Origin: Nitrospirota bacterium
GTDB lineage: Bacteria; Nitrospirota; Thermodesulfovibrionia; UBA6902; BMS3Bbin08
Assembly (NCBI GenBank): GCA_030637135.1
Contig: DAOVVO010000009.1
Span: forward strand, 1-18,805
Length of the DNA stretch: 18,805 nucleotides
Direction of reading: 5' to 3'
The notes under the pieces are model-generated. The model was not told where the DNA came from. It saw nothing but the letters and a program-made list of their open reading frames with translations, and searched no databases. The first letter of the stretch is position 1. Each line of letters opens with the position of its first letter. Below, piece after piece: positions 1-7,309 of this stretch. The translations under genes and the position numbers were made by a program.

Positions 1-26
1 AATAATGTCCTATCTATAGTTAATTT

Positions 27-138
27 GTCATTCCCCGACTTGTCGAAGCGACCCTAAGCGGAGACCCGCACCGGGATCGGGGAATCCAGAGATAAACACT
101 TAAGACTTGGATTCCCGCTTGAGAACTGCGGGAATGAC
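27..138. repeat. Interspersed palindromic repeat, ATTCCC/GGGAAT type
   Basis: This is an intergenic palindromic element of about 112 bp. The outer arms are GTCATTCCC (27-35) and GGGAATGAC (130-138). Inside are two back-to-back hairpins: ATTCCCCGA (30-38) with TCGGGGAAT (77-85), and ATTCCCGC (111-118) with GCGGGAAT (128-135). The inner shoulders GGAATCCA (81-88) and TGGATTCC (108-115) also pair, so the unit can fold as one long cruciform or as two hairpins. Near-complementary AATAATGTCC (1-10) and GGACATAATT (147-156) lie just outside. Such nested ATTCCC/GGGAAT units are typical dispersed repeats of bacterial intergenic DNA, similar in style to Neisseria dRS3 repeats. It lies downstream of the operon end (stop at 267), but no T-run marks it as a terminator. 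I see no gene in 1-266. Confidence 0.7.
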
Positions 139-266
139 GAAAAGGCGGACATAATTATGCAGGAGCCAATAGTATCAAAACATATGTACAGGAGGAATTC
201 TTTATTCATTATAAATATACATGGATTTTAAGGTATCAGACTGCTATCAGGGATGTGTTCAGACAA

Positions 267-1187
267 TTAATCGAGTCTCTTTAATCCTGCTTCACGTGCT
301 GCTTTCACAGCTTTCCTGTATTCATCATTTGTGATTCTTCTATCAAGCGGGGGGAACTCTCCAGCCCGATAGCAGGGATAATACTGCGCCATAATATTTG
401 TATACGTATTCGGGGAAATCTCTTCAACGAGAAATCTAACAATCTCTTCTGTGCCAGCCAGTCCTTCAGGAAACACAAGATGTCTTACCAGCACTCCTCT
501 CAGGGCGACCCCTTTTTTGTCTGTAACAAGATCCCCAACCTGTCTGTGCATCTCTTTTATTGCGGACTTCGCCACAGAAGGGTAGTCTTTCGCCTTGGAA
601 TATTTCAAAGACACCTCAGGGTTGGAATACTTAAAATCCGGCATGTAGATGTCCACAATTCCATCCAGTATCCTTAAGGTTTCAATAGATTCGTATCCTC
701 CGCAGTTATATACTATTGGCAGGTGTAATCCACATTCTATTGCAATTTCAAGAGATCTCAAAATCATGGGCACCTGATGGGTTGGTGTTACGAGATTAAT
801 ATTGTGACAGCCGGAATTTTGCAAGGTTATCATTATTTGGGCCAGGGTTTCAAACGAGATTATGCTGCCCTCTCCAAGATGACTAATTGTCCAGTTCTGG
901 CAAAACAAACACCCAAGGTTGCAGCGAGTAAAGAAAATTGTTCCTGACCCATACCGCCCAACAAGCGGCCTCTCTTCACCGAAATGCGGATTCCAGCTTG
1001 ATACAAATGGCTCAATTCCTGTCTTGCAGAATCCCTTTTCCCCGGATATTCTGTTAACCTTGCAGTTTCTCGGACAGAGAATACAGTTTTTTAGTATGTC
1101 CTCTGCGGCTTCTATCTTTGAGAGAAGGTTCTTTTGAGAGAGCTTCAGGTAGGCTGGTTTAAAATCGCCATTTTTCTTTTTGTCCAT
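267..1187 (-). CDS. PflX-like radical SAM protein (COG1313-type)
   Basis: Radical SAM protein of 306 aa related to pyruvate formate-lyase activating enzymes. The [4Fe-4S]/SAM motif CNLGCLFC is at residues 89-96 (C89, C93, C96). It is preceded by a second cysteine group, C35, C38, C42 and C54 in the context CxLCPRxCxVNR...GxC, which is characteristic of the PflX subgroup and probably binds a metal or extra cluster. A role as a glycyl-radical activase is possible but unproven, since no glycyl-radical enzyme is in the window. The ATG at 1187 lies inside leuD, giving a 43-nt out-of-frame overlap; a GGCGGA stretch 8 nt upstream is a modest ribosome site. It appears to be the last gene of the ilv-leu operon and occupies the place where leuB is often found. 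Family assignment is firm; substrate is unknown. Confidence 0.85.
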   Translation of the reverse strand: MDKKKNGDFKPAYLKLSQKNLLSKIEAAEDILKNCILCPRNCKVNRISGEKGFCKTGIEPFVSSWNPHFGEERPLVGRYGSGTIFFTRCNLGCLFCQNWTISHLGEGSIISFETLAQIMITLQNSGCHNINLVTPTHQVPMILRSLEIAIECGLHLPIVYNCGGYESIETLRILDGIVDIYMPDFKYSNPEVSLKYSKAKDYPSVAKSAIKEMHRQVGDLVTDKKGVALRGVLVRHLVFPEGLAGTEEIVRFLVEEISPNTYTNIMAQYYPCYRAGEFPPLDRRITNDEYRKAVKAAREAGLKRLD

Positions 1188-1654
1188 TCAATAAGTCCGC
1201 CCGCAGAAATGAGTTCCTGCATGAATGAAGGGATTGGCTTTGAAATATACTGCTCATTTTTTGTAATGTTCTTGATTATACCTCTGTCAGCATCTATCTC
1301 AATCTCATCGCCCTGTTTAGTCTTTTCTGATGCTTCATCAGATTCAAATATAGGAAGCCCTATGTTAAAAGCATTTCTATAGAATATCCTTGCAAAACTC
1401 TTTGCAATAACCGCCTGTACACCTGCTGCCTTTATTGCAATCGGGGCATGTTCTCTTGAGGAACCGCAACCGAAATTGTTTTCTGCAATTATTATATCAC
1501 CTTTTTTAACTTTGGCTGGAAAGTCCTTATCAGCATCTTCCATGACATGTTTAGCAAGTTCTTTCGGATCAGATGTATTGAGATAACGTGCAGGTATTAT
1601 TGCATCAGTGTCTATGTTATTGCCAAATTTCCATACTCTCCCTTTAAGAATCAC
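1145..1654 (-). CDS. leuD: 3-isopropylmalate dehydratase small subunit
   Basis: Small (swivel-domain) subunit of isopropylmalate isomerase, which with LeuC converts 2-isopropylmalate to 3-isopropylmalate in leucine synthesis in the cytoplasm. The protein is 169 aa, the short form usually paired with the archaeal-type LeuC. Family signatures are GNNIDTDAIIPARYL near the N-terminus and the FGCGSSREHAP substrate-binding loop at residues 61-71. The start codon is GTG (1654-1652), overlapping the leuC stop as GTGTGA, so translation is probably coupled to leuC. Its 3' end overlaps the radical SAM gene by 43 nt. Homologous small subunits act in homoaconitase or citramalate pathways, but leuA next door supports the leucine role. 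Confidence 0.93.
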   Translation of the reverse strand: MILKGRVWKFGNNIDTDAIIPARYLNTSDPKELAKHVMEDADKDFPAKVKKGDIIIAENNFGCGSSREHAPIAIKAAGVQAVIAKSFARIFYRNAFNIGLPIFESDEASEKTKQGDEIEIDADRGIIKNITKNEQYISKPIPSFMQELISAGGLIEWTKRKMAILNQPT

Positions 1655-2907
1655 ACGACCTCCTCCGGTATACTAATTCTCCCGAGCACTGCTGAGGCAG
1701 CCGCAGTTGAAGGGTTTGAGAGATAAACCTCGCTTTTAGGATGTCCCATCCTGCCTGCAAAATTTCTGTTTGTTGTTGCAATTGCCCGTTCGCCTTCTGC
1801 AAGAACCCCCATATGTCCTCCGAGGCACGGTCCGCATGTCGGTGTTGAAAAAACAGCTCCTGCATTTATGAAGATTTCAGCCAGTCCTTCCTTCACTGCC
1901 TGAAGATAAATCTTCTGTGTCGCGGGAATTACTATCATTCTTACGTAGTCATGTACCTTTTTCCCCTTTATAACCTGTGCAGCTTCTCTGAGATCCTCAA
2001 TCCTCCCATTTGTACAGGAACCGATAACGATCTGATCAACGGTAACCTGAGAAAGCTCTTCCGCAGGCTTTGTATTCGACGGAAGATGTGGACATGACAC
2101 GGTAATAGGTATTTTTGAGCAGTCATATTCTCTTACCTCGACATATGTAGCGTCTTTATCCGAAGAATAAAAATTATATTTCCTTTTTGCCCTTTTTTTA
2201 ACATACCCTTCGGTTATCTCATCAGGCACAATAATACCATTCTTGCCACCAGCCTCTATAGCCATGTTACACATAGTCAGCCTTGCATGCATTGGAAGCA
2301 TTCTTATTATCTCACCCTCAAATTCCATTGCCCTGTAAAGGGCACCGTCCACTCCGATATCACCAATTGTATGGAGTATTAAATCTTTTCCACCGACCCA
2401 CTTGTTTAATTTTCCGTAATATATGAATTTCATAGATTCAGGCACCTTAAACCAGCATTCGCCCGTTGCCATAGCAGATGCAAAATCTGTAGAACCAACC
2501 CCAGTCGAAAAGGCACCAAGTGCACCGTATGTGCACGTATGGCTGTCCGCCCCTATTATTAAGTCACCAGGGACAACAAGACCTTCCTCGGGGAGAAGTG
2601 CATGTTCAATGCCCATCCTGCCAACCTCAAAATAAAGTCCAAGGTCAAAAGCCTTTGAAAACTCCTTTAGTATTTTGCACTGTTCAGCTGCCTTAATGTC
2701 TTTCTGCGGGGCGAAGTGGTCAGGGATAAACGCAATTCTGTCTTTGTTAAAGACAGATTGGGTACCGATTTTTTTAAACTCATCAATTGCTATCGGGGCG
2801 GTTATGTCATTGGCAAGGATGAAGTCAACCTGTGCATTTATTAATTCACCTGGTGAAAGTGCCTCTTTCCCGGAATGTGCTGCGAGAATTTTCTCCGAAA
2901 TAGTCAC
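1651..2907 (-). CDS. leuC: 3-isopropylmalate dehydratase large subunit
   Basis: Aconitase-family large subunit of 418 aa that carries the [4Fe-4S] cluster of isopropylmalate isomerase. Cluster ligands are visible as C298 in GSCTNGR and C358/C361 in TCGPCLGG. Further family signatures are DHFAPQKD (63-70) and GADSHTCTYGALG (119-131). The length and sequence are those of the archaeal-type LeuC/HacA group (about 418 aa) rather than the 465-aa enterobacterial form, matching the short LeuD. The start is GTG at 2907 with a strong ribosome site AAGGAG five bases upstream. It lies 86 nt downstream of leuA and overlaps leuD by 4 nt. The enzyme cluster is oxygen-sensitive in this family. Confidence 0.94.
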   Translation of the reverse strand: MTISEKILAAHSGKEALSPGELINAQVDFILANDITAPIAIDEFKKIGTQSVFNKDRIAFIPDHFAPQKDIKAAEQCKILKEFSKAFDLGLYFEVGRMGIEHALLPEEGLVVPGDLIIGADSHTCTYGALGAFSTGVGSTDFASAMATGECWFKVPESMKFIYYGKLNKWVGGKDLILHTIGDIGVDGALYRAMEFEGEIIRMLPMHARLTMCNMAIEAGGKNGIIVPDEITEGYVKKRAKRKYNFYSSDKDATYVEVREYDCSKIPITVSCPHLPSNTKPAEELSQVTVDQIVIGSCTNGRIEDLREAAQVIKGKKVHDYVRMIVIPATQKIYLQAVKEGLAEIFINAGAVFSTPTCGPCLGGHMGVLAEGERAIATTNRNFAGRMGHPKSEVYLSNPSTAAASAVLGRISIPEEVV

Positions 2908-2993
2908 TGCTTCTCCTTAAGTAATTAGGTCTCTTCAGAATGTATTGTTAATTAATTGTTTAACGGCAGCTCAAATTGCTAAAGAATGGGGAA

Positions 2994-4499
2994 TTATTTT
3001 TTTACTGTTAGCTTATTGAGTGCATGTATATATGCCTTGGCTGAAGCAACAATGATATCGGTATCGGCTCCGTGTCCCCTTACAAACCTGCCGCCTTCTT
3101 CAAGTGAAACCATAACTTCACCAAGTGCATCTGTTCCACCGGTTATGCCTTTGACCTCATATTTATGGAGACTGCTTTTGGTATTTGTCAAGGATGCAAT
3201 TGCTTTATATGCTGCATCGACAGGACCATCGCCCTGCCCGGTAGTCTCTTTCAACTCCTCGTTGATTTTCAACGTGATAGTAGCTGTGGGTTTTTGTCCT
3301 GTGCCAGTCACTATATATAAATCCACTAAGCTGTAAACTTCGGGTATTTTTGCGACCTCTTCAGAGATAAGAGCTTCAATATCTTCATCATATATATCTT
3401 TTTTCTGGTCAGCAAGTCTTTTGAAGCGCTCAAATGCGCTATTGAGTTCATCATCAGTTAATGTATAACCCAGCTCCCCAAGCCTTGTCTTAAATGCATG
3501 TCTTCCTGAGTGTTTGCCAAGAACAAGCTTTGTCTTGTGCAGACCTATTATTTCAGGTCTTATAATTTCATAGGTGGACTTTTCTTTCAACACGACCTCC
3601 TGTTGTGTCCCTGTTTCAGGCGCAAAGGCATTATCTCCTACGGTGGCTTTATTAGGCTGAACCGACATCCCGGTAATTTTTGTAACAAGTCTGCTGCTCC
3701 GCATTATTTCTTCTGTATTGATATTTGTATGAGCATCAAATATATCACGTCTTGTTCTTAATGCCATAACAGATTCTTCCAGAGAACAGTTGCCAGCACG
3801 CTCTCCTATCCCGTTAATAGTGCATTCAATCTGACCAGCACCGTTACGCACTGCTTCAAGGGAATTTGCCACTGCAAGCCCCAGATCATTATGACAATGG
3901 ACTGAAATCACTGCTTTTTCAATATTTTTCACTCTATCATGTATAGTTTTTATCAAGTTACCGAATTCGCTTGGAATACTGTATCCAACTGTATCCGGTA
4001 TATTGACAGTTGACGCCCCTGCATCTACAACAGCTTCAATAATTTCACAGAGATAGCTTATATCGCTCCTGGTTGCATCCATAGGGGAAAATTCCACATC
4101 CTCTACAAAACTCCTTGCAAGTTTAACCATCTCTACAGACCTCTTGAGTGCTTCCTCGGGGCTGATGCGAAATTGATATTTAAGATGTATATCGGAAGTG
4201 GAATGAAACGTGTGAATCCTTTTTTTAGGAATATCTTGCAGCGCTTCCCATGCTCTTCTTATATCCTTCTCTTTTGCCCTCGCAAGACTACATATTACAG
4301 GGCCCTCTACTTCAGAGCCTATGGTCTTTATTGCTTCAAAATCGCCAGGTGAGCTGATAGCAAACCCTGCCTCAATGATGTCGACACCGAGACGTGCCAG
4401 TTGTCTTGCAACCTGCACTTTCTCCTCTACATTCATAGATGCACCAGGAGACTGCTCACCGTCCCTCAGTGTCGTATCAAAGATTTTAATCACTCTCAT
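2994..4499 (-). CDS. leuA: 2-isopropylmalate synthase
   Basis: First committed enzyme of leucine synthesis, condensing 2-oxoisovalerate with acetyl-CoA. The 501-aa protein has an N-terminal HMGL-like TIM barrel with FDTTLRDGEQSPG (7-19, catalytic R12 and metal ligand D13) and the metal motif HCHNDLGLA (201-209). A C-terminal LeuA allosteric domain spans about residues 390-501 and includes GQGDGPVDAAYKA, so leucine feedback inhibition is expected. The start MRVIKIFDTTLRDG matches the family start. No good Shine-Dalgarno precedes the ATG; instead an 8-bp dyad arm ends 4 nt before it. Citramalate synthase and homocitrate synthase are relatives, but the linked leuC and leuD favour LeuA. Confidence 0.94.
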   Translation of the reverse strand: MRVIKIFDTTLRDGEQSPGASMNVEEKVQVARQLARLGVDIIEAGFAISSPGDFEAIKTIGSEVEGPVICSLARAKEKDIRRAWEALQDIPKKRIHTFHSTSDIHLKYQFRISPEEALKRSVEMVKLARSFVEDVEFSPMDATRSDISYLCEIIEAVVDAGASTVNIPDTVGYSIPSEFGNLIKTIHDRVKNIEKAVISVHCHNDLGLAVANSLEAVRNGAGQIECTINGIGERAGNCSLEESVMALRTRRDIFDAHTNINTEEIMRSSRLVTKITGMSVQPNKATVGDNAFAPETGTQQEVVLKEKSTYEIIRPEIIGLHKTKLVLGKHSGRHAFKTRLGELGYTLTDDELNSAFERFKRLADQKKDIYDEDIEALISEEVAKIPEVYSLVDLYIVTGTGQKPTATITLKINEELKETTGQGDGPVDAAYKAIASLTNTKSSLHKYEVKGITGGTDALGEVMVSLEEGGRFVRGHGADTDIIVASAKAYIHALNKLTVKK

Positions 4500-4503
4500 C
4501 GTC

Positions 4504-4544
4504 TTAGTTTAGAAAACTATTTTTTGATTGAAATTGTAAACTAA
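4504..4544 (-). promoter_or_regulatory. Dyad at the leuA translation start
   Basis: TTAGTTTA and TAAACTAA form a perfect 8-bp inverted repeat (plus-strand 4504-4511 and 4537-4544, 25-nt loop). In the leuA mRNA the second arm lies four bases before the ATG and covers the place where a ribosome site should be; no recognisable Shine-Dalgarno is present there. It could occlude initiation or be an operator. All arm pairs but two are A-T, so the hairpin is weak. Confidence 0.3.
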
Positions 4545-4635
4545 AGGGTTTTGCACACACTTGAGATAGTGCCTTTTTTAATATATCGTTCTTTATGATA
4601 GTACTTTGATTATACGATGATTGACTTTTCAGTTT

Positions 4636-4665
4636 ATTGTAGTATGTCTTACAATAGAACATCAA
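4636..4665 (-). promoter_or_regulatory. Possible internal promoter for leuACD
   Basis: On the minus strand TTGATG (4660-4665) and TACAAT (4636-4641) are separated by 18 nt, a 9/12 match to the sigma-70 consensus, at the end of pssA and upstream of leuA. A perfect TATAAT also lies at 4609-4614 but without a good -35. The 167-nt pssA-leuA gap is long for this operon, so a secondary promoter is plausible. No leucine-rich leader peptide or T-box was recognised here. Confidence 0.3.
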
Positions 4666-4666
4666 C

Positions 4667-5395
4667 CTATTGCTGTTTAGAATAGAGCCACTTTTTCTTC
4701 TTCTTGTTAAAAAGGATGATATGTTCAATGACGCCCGACAGCATATACGTCATAGAAAAAATAAAAATTACAATTTCAGGATACATAAATATAAGAACAA
4801 ACGCCGCTACTATCACAACTAAAAGCCAGAATGGCTTTCTCCTTCTGGGATCAATTTCCTTTAATCCATGATACCTCAGCGTACTAACCATAAGTATAGC
4901 GAGGGAAAATGGCAACAGTAGTATAATGAAATTTTTTCCTTCCAGCACTCCCCATACTTCTGTATAAAATAACACTAAGGAAGCTATCACGGTCGCAGCC
5001 CCGGGTATAGGCATACCCGTAAATAATTTACTCTCTGTAGAGCCCATCTGAACATTAAACCTTGCAAGCCTCAAAGCACCGCAGGTGACAAAAAGAAATG
5101 CTGCGCCCCAGCCGATACGTCCAAAAGACTGCATACCCCAACTGTAAATAAGAACCGCAGGTGCAATCCCGAATGCAACAAGGTCTGAAAGAGAGTCAAG
5201 CTCAATACCAAACCTTGTTGTGCTGTGTGTTAACCGTGCAACCCAGCCGTCAAGTCCGTCAAAGAGATTCGCAACTAATATTGCCCATGCCCCGTATACA
5301 TAATAACCCTTAAACGATGCGAGAATTGAATAAAAACCAAAGAACATTCCACAGAGCGTCAAAGTATTCGGTAGTAAATAAATGCCTTTTCTCAT
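4667..5395 (-). CDS. pssA: CDP-diacylglycerol-serine O-phosphatidyltransferase
   Basis: Integral membrane enzyme making phosphatidylserine from CDP-diacylglycerol and L-serine, the step before PE formation. The 242-aa protein has the complete CDP-alcohol phosphotransferase signature DGxxARx8Gx3Dx3D at residues 49-71 (D49, G50, A53, R54, G63, D67, D71), preceded by the typical N-terminus LLPNTLTLCGMFFGF. Several hydrophobic segments follow, and the C-terminal tail is lysine-rich (NKKKKKW), consistent with the cytoplasmic face. It is the type II (Bacillus-like) membrane-embedded form rather than the E. coli phospholipase-D-like PssA. It lies 50 nt downstream of psd, forming a two-gene PE module between ilvC and leuA. 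Confidence 0.93.
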   Translation of the reverse strand: MRKGIYLLPNTLTLCGMFFGFYSILASFKGYYVYGAWAILVANLFDGLDGWVARLTHSTTRFGIELDSLSDLVAFGIAPAVLIYSWGMQSFGRIGWGAAFLFVTCGALRLARFNVQMGSTESKLFTGMPIPGAATVIASLVLFYTEVWGVLEGKNFIILLLPFSLAILMVSTLRYHGLKEIDPRRRKPFWLLVVIVAAFVLIFMYPEIVIFIFSMTYMLSGVIEHIILFNKKKKKWLYSKQQ

Positions 5396-5445
5396 TTTAT
5401 GTTATCAACTCATTTCCTGTCTTTTTACAATGACAGATTGCCTCA

Positions 5446-6075
5446 TTAATCAATGATTCCTAACATCGTTTCCCCGGCTCTCACCTTATCATGCAACTTT
5501 ACTCGAATTTCTGTATTCAATGGCATAAAGACATCGAGCCTTGAGCCGAATTTTATTATACCGTAACGTTGTCCCTGTCTGAGAAGGTCTCCTGGTTTTG
5601 CCCTGCATACAATACGCCTTGCAAGATATCCAGCAACCTGACGCACCACGACTATCCCGTTTTCAGTCTCAACAACCATTGTCACATGTTCGTTCAACAG
5701 GGAAGCATGATGTTTAAACGCGGGAAGGAACTTGCCCCGATAATGTTTAACATCTTTAACAGTTCCTTCACAGGGTGAACGGTTAACATGAACATTTAAG
5801 GGTGACATAAAAATACTTACCTCAAGAGCCCGTTTATGTAATACTTCATTTTCCTCGATCTCCTTAATAAATACTACCTTTCCGTCTGCAGGAGCATAAA
5901 AGATGCCTCTTCCTTCCAGAGTTATCCTTTCAGGGTCCCTGAAGAAAAAAAGCATGAACAGAGTGATAATAAAGGAGATAATGGTAATCAAAGGTTGCCC
6001 CAAGAATACCGTTATCAGTGTGATAGAAGCAAATGTGAAGATAAAGAAATAACCTTCAGATGCAAATTTAAACAT
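5446..6075 (-). CDS. psd: Phosphatidylserine decarboxylase, short form
   Basis: Pyruvoyl enzyme converting phosphatidylserine to phosphatidylethanolamine at the membrane. The 209-aa protein is the short (archaeal/Gram-positive-like) proenzyme type. It has two hydrophobic stretches at about residues 9-25 and 28-46, FRDPER (45-50), APADGKV (61-67), the MSPLNVHVNRSP core (90-101) and the self-cleavage site FGSR with G177-S178, where the serine becomes the pyruvoyl group. I chose the ATG at 6075. The longer reading frame starts at a GTG at 6096, but its extra codons fall in a TCTGTG-type repeat and have no ribosome site. The downstream pssA supplies its substrate. Confidence 0.92.
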   Translation of the reverse strand: MFKFASEGYFFIFTFASITLITVFLGQPLITIISFIITLFMLFFFRDPERITLEGRGIFYAPADGKVVFIKEIEENEVLHKRALEVSIFMSPLNVHVNRSPCEGTVKDVKHYRGKFLPAFKHHASLLNEHVTMVVETENGIVVVRQVAGYLARRIVCRAKPGDLLRQGQRYGIIKFGSRLDVFMPLNTEIRVKLHDKVRAGETMLGIID

Positions 6076-6095
6076 GAAACTCAGAACCCGGAGCA

Positions 6096-6194
6096 CAGAA
6101 CACAGAACGCAAACAGGAAAAGCTGCGCATCTGGGCAGTTTTTCTCTCTGTGTTATCTTGTATCTTTATTCTGTGGTCTCTAATCTGTGTTCTG
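6096..6194. repeat. Inverted TCTGTGTTCTG repeat between ilvC and psd
   Basis: CAGAACACAGA (6096-6106) and TCTGTGTTCTG (6184-6194) are perfect 11-bp inverted copies. The DNA between and around them is built of imperfect TCTGTG/CTCTGTGTT/TTCTGTGGTCTCT words. It fills the 136-nt gap between the ilvC stop and the psd ATG and abuts the psd start. Degenerate CTCTGTGTTCT-like tracts are seen as dispersed intergenic repeats in many bacterial genomes. The stem could alter readthrough from ilvC to psd, but it lacks a T-run. Confidence 0.5.
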
Positions 6195-6211
6195 TTATCT
6201 AAACTCTGCAT

Positions 6212-7225
6212 TTATGCTTTTGATTTATCAACCAGCTTGCTCTTCTTAAGCCAGGGCATCATGGCTCTCAGTTTTGCCCCTACTAACTCTATGTGATGGT
6301 CAGCCCCTTTTTTTGTAAGTGCATTAAACACTGGTTTATGTGCTTTACATTCGAGAATCCATTCCCTTGCAAATTCACCTGACTGTATTTCGGAAAGGAT
6401 TTTTTTCATTTCTTTTTTTACTTCCGCATTGACAACACGGGGGCCTCTTGTGAGATCTCCGTATTGTGCTGTATTGCTTATTGAATAACGCATATTAGAA
6501 ATACCTCCTTCATAAAGAAGGTCAACAATCAGCTTAACCTCATGCAGACACTCAAAATATGCCATTTCTGGTGCGTAACCAGCATCAACAAGGGTTTCAT
6601 AGCCGGCTGTAATCAAAGATGTAAGTCCACCGCACAATACAACTTGCTCACCAAAGAGGTCTGTCTCGGTTTCCTCCCTGAAAGTGGTTTCAATTATTCC
6701 TGCCCTGCCGCCTCCAATTGCAGAGGCATATGAAAGAGCAAGTGCCTTTGTATCACCTGAAGTATCCTGATGAACAGCAACAAGGCAGGGGATACCGCTT
6801 CCCTTGGTGTATTCTGACCTCACAAGATGACCGGGTCCCTTCGGGGCAACCATAAACACGTTAGCATCAGAGGGCGGAACGATTTGACCGAAATGTATGT
6901 TGAAACCGTGTGCAAAGCCGAGATAAACCCCATTCTTCATATTTTTTCGGATTTCGTTTGTGTATATATCAGCTTGATATTCGTCAGGAACGAGCATCAT
7001 TGCTATGTCCGCACCTTTTATTGCTTCCGATGCAGTGTTAACTTCAAATCCAGCTTTCACTGCTTTTTCCCAGTTTTCACCTTTAACCTCACCGACTACG
7101 ACGTTTATGCCGCTGTCCTTTAAATTGTTTGCATGGGCATGCCCCTGACTTCCATATCCCATAATACAAACTGTTTTTCCTTTTAAAGGGCTGCGGTTAA
7201 CATCTTTATCATAATAGATCTTCAT
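6212..7225 (-). CDS. ilvC: Ketol-acid reductoisomerase, class I
   Basis: Second common enzyme of valine and isoleucine synthesis, carrying out Mg-dependent alkyl migration and reduction of acetolactate or acetohydroxybutyrate. The 337-aa protein is the short class I form. It has the Rossmann motif GYGSQG (23-28), FAHGF with H106, the metal-binding motif ETETDLFGEQ around D189/E193, and YFECLHEVKLI (E225, E229). The cofactor loop after beta-2 reads GEVKGENW (45-52). It is one residue shorter than the usual G-L-R-x-x-x-x-S-W version, lacks its Arg and Ser and carries two Glu, which hints at NADH rather than NADPH use. The ATG has a GGGGGA stretch upstream. It lies 84 nt downstream of ilvN. Confidence 0.95.
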   Translation of the reverse strand: MKIYYDKDVNRSPLKGKTVCIMGYGSQGHAHANNLKDSGINVVVGEVKGENWEKAVKAGFEVNTASEAIKGADIAMMLVPDEYQADIYTNEIRKNMKNGVYLGFAHGFNIHFGQIVPPSDANVFMVAPKGPGHLVRSEYTKGSGIPCLVAVHQDTSGDTKALALSYASAIGGGRAGIIETTFREETETDLFGEQVVLCGGLTSLITAGYETLVDAGYAPEMAYFECLHEVKLIVDLLYEGGISNMRYSISNTAQYGDLTRGPRVVNAEVKKEMKKILSEIQSGEFAREWILECKAHKPVFNALTKKGADHHIELVGAKLRAMMPWLKKSKLVDKSKA

Positions 7226-7309
7226 TGATAATCCCCCTTACTATTGCAGTTTTAGTCCTTTGTTGTAAGCCAAAACACTCATTACAAACACCTATTTATG
7301 CATTTCACC

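Noticed and set aside
1..266. AGGAGG at about 191 as the ribosome site of a small plus-strand gene
   Set aside because: No ATG, GTG or TTG follows at a workable distance.
267..1187. Assignment as the AmmeMemoRadiSam system radical SAM enzyme
   Set aside because: The N-terminal cysteine pattern CxLCPRxCxVNR fits the PflX group, and no AMMECR1 or Memo gene is nearby.
4504..4728. 74-codon minus-strand frame before leuA
   Set aside because: It overlaps the end of pssA, has no ribosome site and a low-complexity composition, and shows no leucine-codon cluster that would make it a leader peptide.
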